Both the position numbers and the translations under genes were made by a program. A stretch of 64,000 nucleotides of DNA from Clostridiaceae bacterium (GTDB lineage Bacteria > Bacillota > Clostridia > Lachnospirales > Lachnospiraceae), in contig QXWR01000031.1 in the NCBI GenBank assembly GCA_009911065.1, positions 1-64,000 on the forward strand. The letters are read 5' to 3'. Below are positions 36,228 through 44,953 of the stretch, piece after piece (position 1 is the first letter of the stretch; the number at the start of each line of letters is the position of its first letter). The notes beneath the pieces were generated by a model. It was given only the letters and a program-made list of their open reading frames with translations, was not told the DNA's origin and did not search any database.

Positions 36228-36650
36228 TCACTCTTTAAATTCCGCACCGATCAGTGAAACAATGTCCGCATAGTATTTGTGCAGGATATTTCCCTTGCTG
36301 GCAATCTTGACTTTCGCCTCCGCCAGTTTCGACACGGGCACCAGCATGTTTTTGGCCATGGGGTATTTTTTCATGGCCTCTTCCAGGCTCTTTTCAACCT
36401 CTTCCCTGGTCCCCACAAAAATGCTGTTCTGCTTCAGCATTCCCCTGGGCAGGGACGGCCCCACATACACCAGCGTTTCCCGCCCCTCCTGGGGCTTTTC
36501 CTGGGGCTTTTCCGGCTCCTGGGTATTTTCCCCCGCCTCTTCCTTTTTCGGCGCTTCCTGGCCCTCCTGGACGGCTTCCTGGCCCTCTTCCAGGGTTCCC
36601 GTGGGAAGCCCTGCTGCCTCTATGGCCTTCTTTGCGCTTTTTACTGCCAT
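36228..36650 (-). CDS. Tail-region protein with Glu/Gln/Pro-rich repeat segment
   Basis: A 140-residue protein. Residues 20-60 are low-complexity (EGQEAVQEGQEAP, GENTQEPEKPQEK) and the C-terminal half is a small folded domain (SLPRGMLKQNSIFVGTREEV), resembling phage proteins that precede the sheath gene. The low-complexity DNA (36486-36590) is nearly the same as a stretch in the ParB-like gene at 47701-47805. Function unknown. Confidence 0.72.
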   Translation of the reverse strand: MAVKSAKKAIEAAGLPTGTLEEGQEAVQEGQEAPKKEEAGENTQEPEKPQEKPQEGRETLVYVGPSLPRGMLKQNSIFVGTREEVEKSLEEAMKKYPMAKNMLVPVSKLAEAKVKIASKGNILHKYYADIVSLIGAEFKE

Positions 36651-37126
36651 ATTTCTTCAACCTCCTGTTTGATTTCTGGTATGGACCAGTTCGTCATCAT
36701 CTCCCCGAAATAATACGGGGTATAGTCGTCTGGATAGATCAGATATTCCAGCGGGTCCTGTAAGACAAATTGTTCCGCCAGTATCCTGTTTCTTTCCAAT
36801 TCCGTGCGCAATCTCATGATCACGTTCAGAACGTCATAGCTGCCCACGCCCTGGTCCTCTGCATAAGTAGCCACCACTATTCTGATCTGGCATGTGCTTT
36901 CCGGCTGGTTCCGCTCGTTCTTGCCGTCCTTGCCGGTTATGATCTGCAAGAGAATGTACGGTATACGCTGCGTGCTGTCCTCTTTCTTCGGCAGGCGCAT
37001 TTTGTGGACTTCCGCCGCCCGTTCCTTTCCCTCTTCCCCCGGCTGTACCCGCACCTGTAGGATTATGTCCGCCGTTTTTTTCTTCGCAAACTCTGCCAGA
37101 TTGTCAAGTAATACAATAGGTGTCAT
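36641..37126 (-). CDS. Tail terminator / minor tail protein U-like
   Basis: A 161-residue protein (TPIVLLDNLAEFAKKKTADI, ILLQIITGKDGKNERNQPES) of the kind that closes tails next to the connector. It starts 2 bases after the GPZ-like gene. The family call rests on position and partial resemblance. Confidence 0.68.
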   Translation of the reverse strand: MTPIVLLDNLAEFAKKKTADIILQVRVQPGEEGKERAAEVHKMRLPKKEDSTQRIPYILLQIITGKDGKNERNQPESTCQIRIVVATYAEDQGVGSYDVLNVIMRLRTELERNRILAEQFVLQDPLEYLIYPDDYTPYYFGEMMTNWSIPEIKQEVEEIWQ

Positions 37127-37128
37127 CT

Positions 37129-37692
37129 TTACCCCCCGTATCCATTCAGCAGCCTGTCAATTTCATGTTCCAGGCGTTCATTCACAAGCCGCTGCGCCTC
37201 TTCCTGTACCTGCCTGGACACTGTTTCTTCCCCGGCCATCTGGGCGGCGGAAAGCCCCATAAGTTCCGATACAGGCAGGCGCTTTCTGCCTTCCCTCTCG
37301 AATACGCCTATATGGCCGCTTTTCATGAAGGCGCTTTCAAATGTAGCGCCCCCGCCCTTCTTTACGCTGGCACGGACCAGCTTTTTCCCGCCCGGCTGTT
37401 TGGGGGATACCTTGAACTTGTACAGGGGGATTTTATAACCGGCAAAACGAACAAAGCCCGCAAGGTTTCCCGTGCTGGCTTTCTGTATCCTGGTATTTGT
37501 GGCCGCATTCAAGGCGGCGGCCTGTACGGTGTATACCTGCTTTATCCCCTGCCAGGCGGCAGTCTTTACACGGGACAGGCCCCTGTTTATGGCGTTCATG
37601 TACGCCCTTTCCGCCCCTTTAGGGACATTTGCCAGCAGCGTCTGCACCCGTTCCATGGTTTCCGCACTGATTTCTATTCCCACGCCGTTCAT
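37129..37692 (-). CDS. Minor tail protein Z-like (head-tail completion)
   Basis: A 187-residue basic protein (YMNAINRGLSRVKTAAWQGI, GHIGVFEREGRKRLPVSEL) matching the GPZ/HK97 gp10-like completion proteins. It overlaps the preceding gene by 4 bases and lies between head-joining and terminator genes. Confidence 0.8.
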   Translation of the reverse strand: MNGVGIEISAETMERVQTLLANVPKGAERAYMNAINRGLSRVKTAAWQGIKQVYTVQAAALNAATNTRIQKASTGNLAGFVRFAGYKIPLYKFKVSPKQPGGKKLVRASVKKGGGATFESAFMKSGHIGVFEREGRKRLPVSELMGLSAAQMAGEETVSRQVQEEAQRLVNERLEHEIDRLLNGYGG

Positions 37693-38033
37693 TCCATATA
37701 CGCCCCCAGTTCCAGTATGATTTCCCCGTCCTCATAGTCCACTTTCAGAATATTGTATTCCTGGGTGACTCCCGCCACCTTTATGGCAAACTCATGGTTT
37801 CTTTCCGGGATAAATCCTAAATCCTTATGCGCCACATAAACCAGGACTTCCAATTCAGAAACCCCTGGGGCATTGTCGTTGCTTTTCCTCTGGCGCTCTG
37901 CCGCCGCCTCATGGTCCAGCACGGCGGGGGCTTCATACCATGCCCTGTCATACCAGAAACCCGCCACCGTGGCAAATTCAGCGCTGTTGTGGAATACCGC
38001 CATATCGGCGTCACACTGGGCCTTGAAATCCAT
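37689..38033 (-). CDS. Head-tail joining protein
   Basis: A 114-residue protein (MDFKAQCDADMAVFHNSAEF) resembling FII-like connectors of lambda-type heads. Its ATG overlaps the capsid stop codon (TGATG arrangement), so translation is coupled; a longer upstream start is unlikely. Confidence 0.7.
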   Translation of the reverse strand: MDFKAQCDADMAVFHNSAEFATVAGFWYDRAWYEAPAVLDHEAAAERQRKSNDNAPGVSELEVLVYVAHKDLGFIPERNHEFAIKVAGVTQEYNILKVDYEDGEIILELGAYME

Positions 38034-39094
38034 CAGAATACCTTTGCCACCAGCCAACTGTCCACCTCATGCGGCACAGGGATAGGGGCGGATTGCAGGG
38101 ACAGGAAACGGCGGTCCGGGCGCTTCTTGATAAAGGTATCCGGCACCAGGGTTCCTTCCACCGTCTCCCACTTTTCCGTCTTCTGGTCCAGCCTGTTGAT
38201 AGCGCCGTAAAGCCTGGAATACCTGGCATTCGTGCTGGCCAGTAACAGGGTGCCGAAAGGAACCATGGGAAGCTGTACGGGTTTTGCGGGGTTCGTCCAG
38301 TTATCCAGATACCATTCATTGTACTTGTAAATGTCCAGGCCCAGTTCATGAATGGTCCCTATGTAGGTGACATTATTTTCCTTCTTTTCGGGTCTGATCA
38401 CCGCCAGGGCGTAATTTTTCACGTCCAGCATTTTCTGGATACTTTCGTCCTTGATGAACTCCGCCGCCACGTCGGAAGCCATGATACAGATATTGCAGTT
38501 TGTGAAGCCTTCCTTCTGTACCCGCTCATGCCATTCCACCAGGTTGTCATACTTGCTCTGGGCGCTGCCGCCTTTCCACTTCTGTTTTGCGTCTTTGGAA
38601 ATGTCGATCTTGTTTGTGAAACCAAAATCAATCACGTCCGCCACGCCCTTGCCCACTACCATGATCTTTCCGCCCAGCATGGTCTGGGCGCACATCCACT
38701 CTTCACGGCGGATAATGCCGTCCTGCAGTTCTGCGAAATCGTCACGCATTTTAATGATTGCCCGCTGTGCGGGGGTCCTTTCGGAATACAGGCTTTCGCC
38801 CGGCTGCCTGTTGATAATGTCGTCAACCGTGGTAACTTTATCGGGGGCGATCAGCGGCGGGGTGTAGCTGTCCGTCTCGTATCCGCTGCCGGGCATGATC
38901 TGCCCGCCTACCATGCGGCTCACAAACGGGGCCATTGCCCTGTTGCCTTTCCAAAAATCAATATCCACCTTTTCCGTTACAAACGTTCTGGTGTTATGAA
39001 AGAACGTGTCACGGAAAAAGGTGTGGACGGGCGGCAGTTTCTTGATAACGCCCATCATAGTTCTGGGTTCATAAATACTTACTGTATTCGGCAT
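38033..39094 (-). CDS. Major capsid protein (lambda E family)
   Basis: A 353-residue capsid protein of the lambda gpE type (PF03864): RTFVTEKVDIDFWKGNRAMA, KKRPDRRFLSLQSAPIPVPH and the GESLYSERTPAQRA loop. The ATG at 39094 is 7 bases after GGAGG; a methionine two codons earlier is too close. The lambda-like decoration protein, protease/scaffold and portal lie upstream in the usual order, giving a lambda-type head on a P2-type contractile tail. Confidence 0.92.
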   Translation of the reverse strand: MPNTVSIYEPRTMMGVIKKLPPVHTFFRDTFFHNTRTFVTEKVDIDFWKGNRAMAPFVSRMVGGQIMPGSGYETDSYTPPLIAPDKVTTVDDIINRQPGESLYSERTPAQRAIIKMRDDFAELQDGIIRREEWMCAQTMLGGKIMVVGKGVADVIDFGFTNKIDISKDAKQKWKGGSAQSKYDNLVEWHERVQKEGFTNCNICIMASDVAAEFIKDESIQKMLDVKNYALAVIRPEKKENNVTYIGTIHELGLDIYKYNEWYLDNWTNPAKPVQLPMVPFGTLLLASTNARYSRLYGAINRLDQKTEKWETVEGTLVPDTFIKKRPDRRFLSLQSAPIPVPHEVDSWLVAKVF

Positions 39095-39128
39095 TTTCAT
39101 TCCTCCTTCTTGCCTTGATTTCCCCGAT

Positions 39129-39467
39129 TTACACCAGGAAAATGCACAATTTTCTAAGCGCCGTCTTTGCCGCTGCGGCGTCAATGTCTCCCATGTTCAC
39201 GGCGTCCGCAAAGACTTCCCCGGTCATGATATACACCACAGGTTCATCTTTCGCCGCCGCAGTGATAGCAATGCCCACCACGTTGTCAATGCCTGCCGTG
39301 GTTGCGGGCTGTAGCGTCACGGTCCCGGCCTCTTCGTCCGTAACCGTCATGATCATGTCATACTGGGCAATCGCCGCCCCTGCCGTCCCCGTGTCTCTCA
39401 CCACAGGAAATTCCCCGGCATAAAACTTCTGGGGGGTGAAACTTCTTTTTTCCACTAAATTTGCCAC
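39129..39467 (-). CDS. Head decoration protein (gpD-like)
   Basis: A 112-residue protein (FTPQKFYAGEFPVVRDTGTA, TVTLQPATTAGIDNVVGIAI) of the lambda gpD trimer family that stabilises the expanded capsid. It lies between the protease and capsid genes. Confidence 0.88.
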   Translation of the reverse strand: MANLVEKRSFTPQKFYAGEFPVVRDTGTAGAAIAQYDMIMTVTDEEAGTVTLQPATTAGIDNVVGIAITAAAKDEPVVYIMTGEVFADAVNMGDIDAAAAKTALRKLCIFLV

Positions 39468-39499
39468 GTCTTTTTCCTCCCTTCTCTTGCTGTCTGCTT

Positions 39500-39865
39500 T
39501 TACAGAACTTCGTCAATGGCACGGTCATAGACGCTCTTTCCGTCACTGCCGCCGCCCATCTGCGTGCTGCCAGGCTCCACGTCAGAAATGTGTGACGCCT
39601 GGGCGTCATTCTCCATGCCGCTCCATGCCTGTATTCCCGCCTGCTTCTGGGCCTTGATGATATTCAGCGCCGCCTGGCCAGCGTCAACCGGGTTCGTGAA
39701 CATGGCGTCTTCCACGATCTTTTCAAAACCTTTGGGGGCGCTGTCCATAATGGATTTAATGCGGCTGCGCTCTCCCTCTGCGGCGCTGTTTCTGATCTGG
39801 GCCACCAAATCCGGGTATGCAGTTTCCAGGGCAGAAACCGTGTTGATTGTCTCTTTCGGTTCCAT
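39500..39865 (-). CDS. Nested scaffold protein (internal start)
   Basis: In-frame ATG at 39865 preceded by AAAGGAGGAAAACAG, better than the start of the full gene. The product MEPKETINTVSALETAYPDL and on has 121 residues and matches the scaffold domain. In lambda the equivalent Nu3 is made this way. Expression is inferred from the ribosome binding site. Confidence 0.65.
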   Translation of the reverse strand: MEPKETINTVSALETAYPDLVAQIRNSAAEGERSRIKSIMDSAPKGFEKIVEDAMFTNPVDAGQAALNIIKAQKQAGIQAWSGMENDAQASHISDVEPGSTQMGGGSDGKSVYDRAIDEVL

Positions 39866-40636
39866 CTGTTTTCCTCCTTTAATCTCATTTTTATTTTGCA
39901 AACTGCCCGGATTGTTTGGGCGGTTTAACAACAACTTTTCCGGCAGGGTGTGAAACCCTGTCAAATCCATGGGCACAGAATTGACCACCACTTTGCTGGC
40001 GTTCTCTATGACCGTCTTCGCTTCCGTAAACATCAGTTCATCACAGAACCCGTTTTCCACAGCTTTGTCACCGGTCCACCAGGTTTCCGCCGTCATAATC
40101 TCCGCTATGTCCTCCGGCTTTTTGCCCGTCTTCATGCTGTATGTGTTTATGATAGATTGCTTGATCACCCGCAGTTCCTGGGCCATCTTCTCGAAATCTT
40201 CCGCCTTAAATGTGTCCCATACCGACATAGCAGGATCGTGGACCATAAAGAGTCCGTTTTTCGCAATCTTTATAGTATCGCCCGCCATGGCAATGATTGT
40301 GGCGGCGCTGGCGGCCCACCCGTCTATTTTTACGGTGATCTTTGCGTCCAGGTCCCGCAGGCGGGTGTAAATGGCATTTGCGGCGAACACGTCACCGCCG
40401 CCGCTGTTAATGCGGACAATGATTTCTGCCACGTCTCCCAGGGCGGCCAGTTCCTGGTTGAACCAGGCGGGGGTCACTGTATCCTGCCACCAGCTTTTTT
40501 GACTGGTTATAGGGCCGTACAGCAATAGTTCCGGGGGTTTTGTGTCGGTTCCCGGAACGAAATTCCAAAACTTATTTTCCGTTTCCCCCAGGGGGTTCTG
40601 CCCCTGCTGCCGGGGCTGGTTTCTGTTCTGTGGCAA
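39500..40636 (-). CDS. ClpP-type head maturation protease with C-terminal scaffold
   Basis: A 378-residue protein. Residues 30-225 form an S49/ClpP-like prohead protease (VRINSGGGDVFAANAIYTRL, then DGWAASAATIIAMAGD with the nucleophile serine and NGLFMVHDPAM with histidine). The C-terminal 120 residues are helical scaffold. The start overlaps the portal end by 65 bases. An in-frame start at 39865 with a strong AAAGGAGGAAAACAG site would give the scaffold alone, as for lambda C/Nu3. Confidence 0.92.
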   Translation of the reverse strand: MPQNRNQPRQQGQNPLGETENKFWNFVPGTDTKPPELLLYGPITSQKSWWQDTVTPAWFNQELAALGDVAEIIVRINSGGGDVFAANAIYTRLRDLDAKITVKIDGWAASAATIIAMAGDTIKIAKNGLFMVHDPAMSVWDTFKAEDFEKMAQELRVIKQSIINTYSMKTGKKPEDIAEIMTAETWWTGDKAVENGFCDELMFTEAKTVIENASKVVVNSVPMDLTGFHTLPEKLLLNRPNNPGSLQNKNEIKGGKQMEPKETINTVSALETAYPDLVAQIRNSAAEGERSRIKSIMDSAPKGFEKIVEDAMFTNPVDAGQAALNIIKAQKQAGIQAWSGMENDAQASHISDVEPGSTQMGGGSDGKSVYDRAIDEVL

Positions 40637-42179
40637 TGTTTGATACCTCCTTTAATTTGCTTTCTTCCTGCTTTAGCTGCTCCACGTTGGCGTAAAAATC
40701 CGAACCTGTCATTTCCATGGTTTCAGACTGCCTTGTGGAAAATCCGTTCTTTACCCGCTTTTCAGCGGCGCTTACTTCCTGCACCGGGTTTAATATCCCT
40801 CTTGCCGGTCCGTTCCACTCCGCCCTGCTGTACGCCTTTTTGTACAGGGGGTCAGAAAAGAAACCAGGGGCCGCTATCCTCCCCTTTGCCACCGCCTCCG
40901 CAAGCCATTCCTCATATACCACCTGGCAAAAATCCGTTGCCAGCCAGGTTCTGTACATGCGGAACATTTTCCACGCCTCTTCCAGCGCCCCACGGCTTGC
41001 GGAATAACTGGCCGTGAACGTCTTCAAAAGCAATTCATAGGGGATTTCCAGGGCGGAACCGATCTGGCGGCATATAGCTTCCACAAAGCCGGAAAAATTG
41101 CTGTTCGGTCTGCCTGGTGCCACTCCGTTGGCCTTTTCGCCTTCGTTCAGATCAATCACCGCACCGGGGGCCAGCTCTATGGTGGTTTCGTCCTCTGCGT
41201 CCACCTGGTCTTCCTCTGATACATTGGACCCTATCGGGGGGCCGTCCTCCGTGGACTGCTTTTCAATGAATACGGCATACAGGCCGTTCACCACTGCCGC
41301 CACCAGTTCAGCGTCCGTATACCGCCCCAGCTGCTTCAACGCCTCGATCACGGGGGCCAGGAACGGGACGCCCCGGCGCTGGTCTATGCGCTCCCGTGTC
41401 ATAATGTGTATAACGTTCCGCCTGCCGCTCTTCTCCCCGTATGCGGGCACACGGACCCATTCGGCAGGGGCGGCGCTGTAGGAAAGAGGGTGGTATTTTG
41501 AAAAGTGGTATGCCACCACCTCCCCCGTGCTGTCCGTCTCCACGCCGCCTATGATATGATCGTCTATGGTGTCATAGCCGCCGGGGCTGGAAAGCCGGTC
41601 CGCCTCGATCAGCCGGATCCGCAGATCATAGGGCTGCCCCTTCCGGGGTTTCATGGGCATTAGCGCCAGGCAGTCCCCGGACATAAGCCATGACATGAAC
41701 GCCAGCTGCTGCAATTCGCAGAAATTGTCCACACGGGCGGCGTCACAGTCCGGGCTGTCTGCCCACAGCGCCCATTCCCGTTCAATCTGCCTTTCCAGGG
41801 CGTGTGCCGTCTCCGTATCCATGCCCAGGACTTCCCGGTCAATCGTGGGTTTCAGCCGCAGGCCCCGCCCTACTACATTTGTACGCATGGTTTTGATTGC
41901 CCCCGTTGCCAGGGGCACGCCCATATACAGATCACGGGAACGCTGGCGCAACACGTCCAGATTGTCTTCTATATCCTCACGGGCGGACCCGCCGCTGTAC
42001 AGCCACCCGGCCATTGATTTTTTATATTGGCTGGCACCATAATTCCCGTACCCGCTGTTTAAAATGTCCATCTTCTGCCGTGCCGCCATTCTCCGCAGTC
42101 CCTTTTCCGGGTTTACGGCAGCCACTATGCCGTCAACCACTCTTGAAAAAATGCTTATCGTTCTCACCTCCCAGGGCAT
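40572..42179 (-). CDS. Portal protein (lambda family)
   Basis: A 535-residue portal (lambda gpB type, PF05136): KTMRTNVVGRGLRLKPTIDR, LIEADRLSSP, FSKYHPLSY and GSALEIPYELLLKTFTASYS. The dodecamer through which DNA is packaged. The ATG at 42179 uses AGAGGTG, which lies in the 3' arm of a hairpin; a second GGGAGGTGAGA just inside the gene has no canonical start after it. Confidence 0.93.
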   Translation of the reverse strand: MPWEVRTISIFSRVVDGIVAAVNPEKGLRRMAARQKMDILNSGYGNYGASQYKKSMAGWLYSGGSAREDIEDNLDVLRQRSRDLYMGVPLATGAIKTMRTNVVGRGLRLKPTIDREVLGMDTETAHALERQIEREWALWADSPDCDAARVDNFCELQQLAFMSWLMSGDCLALMPMKPRKGQPYDLRIRLIEADRLSSPGGYDTIDDHIIGGVETDSTGEVVAYHFSKYHPLSYSAAPAEWVRVPAYGEKSGRRNVIHIMTRERIDQRRGVPFLAPVIEALKQLGRYTDAELVAAVVNGLYAVFIEKQSTEDGPPIGSNVSEEDQVDAEDETTIELAPGAVIDLNEGEKANGVAPGRPNSNFSGFVEAICRQIGSALEIPYELLLKTFTASYSASRGALEEAWKMFRMYRTWLATDFCQVVYEEWLAEAVAKGRIAAPGFFSDPLYKKAYSRAEWNGPARGILNPVQEVSAAEKRVKNGFSTRQSETMEMTGSDFYANVEQLKQEESKLKEVSNIATEQKPAPAAGAEPPGGNGK

Positions 42180-42181
42180 GA

Positions 42182-42209
42182 AAAAAGCACCTCTTAATGG
42201 GTGCCTTTT
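42182..42209 (-). terminator. Hairpin before the portal gene covering its ribosome binding site
   Basis: Leftward, GGCACC, an 8-base loop, then GGTGCTTTTTT forms a terminator-like hairpin. Its right arm includes AGAGGTG, the likely ribosome binding site of the portal gene. It may act as an attenuator or translational control of the head genes. Confidence 0.6.
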
Positions 42210-42233
42210 CCTCTAACCTTTTTTGACGATATG

Positions 42234-42272
42234 ATTTTACCACGGAAAAGCGGGCAATGGCGGGCAATCTTT
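42234..42272 (-). promoter_or_regulatory. Late promoter 2 with ATTGCCCG direct repeats
   Basis: Leftward, GATTGCCCGCCATTGCCCG (42251-42270) precedes a -10-like TAAAAT (42234-42239) by 11 bases. There is no -35 consensus; two ATTGCCCG repeats occupy that place, suggesting an activator. The same block lies at 45896-45933. It would drive the portal and downstream head genes. Confidence 0.6.
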
Positions 42273-42505
42273 TACAGATCACGGGGCATAATCCTGTATG
42301 CGGCATTCCTGCTGCCGTGTTTCGCCTTGTTTTCCAGCTTTGTGACCATGCCCTGCCAGTAGCGGATTGTTTCCCGGATTTCCGCCAGGTCCGCCCTTGT
42401 CAGTGTCCTGCTGCCTATCGTGTATGACTGGTTCGTTGTGCATTCCAGTTCCGCTTTCAGCCATGCGTCAAGATGAGTCTTTGCTATAGATAATGTGATT
42501 GCCAT
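42272..42505 (-). CDS. DUF6148 family head-joining protein (gpW-like)
   Basis: A 77-residue protein (TLTRADLAEIRETIRYWQGM) of the DUF6148 family, which occupies the place of lambda gpW between terminase and portal. The start overlaps the terminase stop by one base. Confidence 0.8.
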   Translation of the reverse strand: MAITLSIAKTHLDAWLKAELECTTNQSYTIGSRTLTRADLAEIRETIRYWQGMVTKLENKAKHGSRNAAYRIMPRDL

Positions 42506-44364
42506 TATAAAATACCTCCACTTGTCCTTCTGCCCCTCCTTCTCTTCGGGGGCGCTGTTTGCTGTTTCGGCGCTTCCGGCGCTTTCAGCGGGACGCCCGC
42601 TATTTCAATCGCTGCGGAAGCGTAATTGCGGCAGTCCAGGGCTTCATTTCTCTTGTGGGCGCTGTCCTTTATGCGCCATTCAAAGAACGGGCGGCCCATC
42701 TTATATACAAGTACCTGCTTTTCTGCCGTCAGCCCCTTAAAATAGTCTTCATTGTACCCTTTTTCCTCTTCTTTGGGGAAATGACAGAACCCCGGCCCCT
42801 CCTGCTCTACCTGTAGGCGCTGTAACAGCAGGCTTTTCCCGGTATCCACCCCCAGGGTGAAAAGATACGCCTGCTCTCTGTTGTTCTTCGTGGGCTTCTG
42901 GATATAGGCCGCCGCACTGTCATTGCTGCCCTTAATCGCAAAGATACGGCGGTTAAACCTGGGCTTGCAGAATTTGTATACCTGGTTTGTGCGGTGCCCG
43001 CCGCTGTCTATGCAGGTGCATATGATTTTCAGCTTTGTGCCGTCCGGCTTCTGCCAGGTCTGCCCCAGGAAGGCGTCCAGATCAGCCCATACCTGGTTCC
43101 GCATATTGCTGTTGTCCCCGTACAGTGCAGTGTACTGTATGCCCCAGTTCTCATATTCCGGCCCCCAGCCCACCACCTCAATTTCAAAACGGTCATCTTG
43201 CGTATCCACCCCGGCAGTCAAATAAAGCACCTCCGGCGGGACTTCGCAGTTATAGCGTTCCCGGCGCTTCAATAGTTCTTCGTCATTCACCTGGGTGCCT
43301 TCCTCTTCCCAGGTCTGCCCCATTTTCGTGTTGGTCCAGGACTTCATGGGTTCTATATTGCCCTTTTTCTTTTCCTCATTGGCCAGCAGGAATTTACTTA
43401 CTATGTCTTTCCACTGCGCCAGCGTGGAACCCAGGGCATTGAGATGGAACCCCCTCACCGGGTTGTCCGGGTCCGCATGGATATATTCCCCGTCCTTAAA
43501 GCATTTTTTCCAGGCCGCTTCCGGGGATATGACCCCGCATTTTGCGCAACAATACTGTATATTGTCCAGATCATCTTTGTCAAATACCACGCCGGACCAT
43601 TCCAGGGGCTGCAATTCCCCGCATTCCGGGCACGGCACGTTCCATTCCCCCTGCGAACTATGTTGATATTCAATCTCAATCCGGGAAGCGTCTTTAATTG
43701 TCGGGGTGGACACATATACTTCCTTGCTGTTCCAGAACGTGGTCAGACGTTCCGACGCCAGGAAAAGGGGGTCCCCCTCTTTGCCTGCCGTGGCCGGGTA
43801 TCTGTCCACTTCGTCCGCCAGCAGTATCTGTATGGGGCGGGAAGCCAGGGAAGAAGGGCTGTTGGCTCCCACCATGGTGATGTGCCCGCCTGGGAATATC
43901 TTTTCCAGGATTGTGTTTCCCGTGTTCCTGCCTTTTTCGTTTACCAGGCCAGACAATGCCGGGGTATCCTGTAGCATTTTGGACAGGCGGTCTTTTGAAA
44001 AGGACTCCGCCATCTGGATTGTGGGCTGCATAATCAGCACGGGGGCGGGGTCATAGTGCATAAAGTACCCGATTGTATTCAGTACCGCCCCTTCCGTCTT
44101 CCCGATCTGGGCAGAGGACATGACCACGGTTTTTTTCACCTTAATGTCTGATATGGTGTCCATGATCTCTTTCTGGTGTGGGACTTTTTCGGTTCTCCAC
44201 CTTCCAGGCTCGGCGGAAGCGCCCTGGGAAAGCCTCCTGTGCTGATCAGCCCAGTCCGACATTGCCATTTCCGGCGGCGGCTTTAACCTCGCAAATATCC
44301 GCTTGAATATCGCTTTACTGTGTTTCTCCGTCTTCTCCACCCTCTTCCACGGCAGAAAAAGCAT
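42505..44364 (-). CDS. Terminase large subunit, GpA family
   Basis: A 619-residue packaging motor. ATPase Walker A-like SSAQIGKTE and Walker B ILLADEVDRYP are present, with a zinc-ribbon insert (CPECGEL...CCAKCG) and a C-terminal nuclease domain with acidic residues (AGVDTQDDRFEIEV, CIDSGGH). It cuts and threads concatemers. The start overlaps the Nu1-like small subunit gene by about 50 bases. It defines a lambda-type cos packaging module. Confidence 0.94.
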   Translation of the reverse strand: MLFLPWKRVEKTEKHSKAIFKRIFARLKPPPEMAMSDWADQHRRLSQGASAEPGRWRTEKVPHQKEIMDTISDIKVKKTVVMSSAQIGKTEGAVLNTIGYFMHYDPAPVLIMQPTIQMAESFSKDRLSKMLQDTPALSGLVNEKGRNTGNTILEKIFPGGHITMVGANSPSSLASRPIQILLADEVDRYPATAGKEGDPLFLASERLTTFWNSKEVYVSTPTIKDASRIEIEYQHSSQGEWNVPCPECGELQPLEWSGVVFDKDDLDNIQYCCAKCGVISPEAAWKKCFKDGEYIHADPDNPVRGFHLNALGSTLAQWKDIVSKFLLANEEKKKGNIEPMKSWTNTKMGQTWEEEGTQVNDEELLKRRERYNCEVPPEVLYLTAGVDTQDDRFEIEVVGWGPEYENWGIQYTALYGDNSNMRNQVWADLDAFLGQTWQKPDGTKLKIICTCIDSGGHRTNQVYKFCKPRFNRRIFAIKGSNDSAAAYIQKPTKNNREQAYLFTLGVDTGKSLLLQRLQVEQEGPGFCHFPKEEEKGYNEDYFKGLTAEKQVLVYKMGRPFFEWRIKDSAHKRNEALDCRNYASAAIEIAGVPLKAPEAPKQQTAPPKRRRGRRTSGGIL

Positions 44365-44809
44365 TGTCGAAATCCGCCAGTTCTTCCAGCGCTTCGTCCG
44401 TTGCCTGCTTTAACGCCATAAATATTTCCGTCTGGTCCGTCTCCGTTGCCAGCGCCGGGGCCAGCTTCACCGGGATTGCCCGCACCCGCTGCCGGAAACG
44501 CAAAAGCATGTCTGTCATAACCTCTTCCACTTCGCTGGCAGCCAGGGCTTCCCGCCGTTCCAGCTGCAATTCCAGTTCCTGCCGCTCCCTCTTCGTCCGC
44601 ACCAGCTTTGCCCGCTCCTGGTTATAGTCCACGGCCCCTTCCGGCGTCCCGTCCTTCCGCAGGAAGTCAATATATCGGTGTACGCAATCCTTCAACCTGT
44701 ACAGCTTCGGCCTGGCCTCTTCCAGGACTTTCTGATCACGCAACTGCCGCACCCGCCGTTCCGATATGTCAAGCCATTCTGCCACCACGGCGGCTGTATA
44801 CAGCTTCAT
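44315..44809 (-). CDS. Terminase small subunit, Nu1-like
   Basis: A 164-residue protein with an N-terminal winged helix-turn-helix (YTAAVVAEWLDISERRVRQL) and coiled coil (ERAKLVRTKRERQELELQLE), as in lambda Nu1. It recognises the packaging site with the GpA subunit. The adjacent gene at 44954 encodes another protein of terminase-small-subunit type, so the cos-binding role could be shared. Confidence 0.85.
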   Translation of the reverse strand: MKLYTAAVVAEWLDISERRVRQLRDQKVLEEARPKLYRLKDCVHRYIDFLRKDGTPEGAVDYNQERAKLVRTKRERQELELQLERREALAASEVEEVMTDMLLRFRQRVRAIPVKLAPALATETDQTEIFMALKQATDEALEELADFDNAFSAVEEGGEDGETQ

Positions 44810-44953
44810 TTTTTTCGTACACCCCCTTCTTTTTTCGCCGCCCGGAAGCCGGAAACGGTTTTTTTCATTTTGCGGATAGGCCGGGCCTGGGCGTCGCCGT
44901 ACCCGCAGGCCGTCCCGGCGCTGAAAGAACCTACTGCCCCGGCGGCGGGCGGC

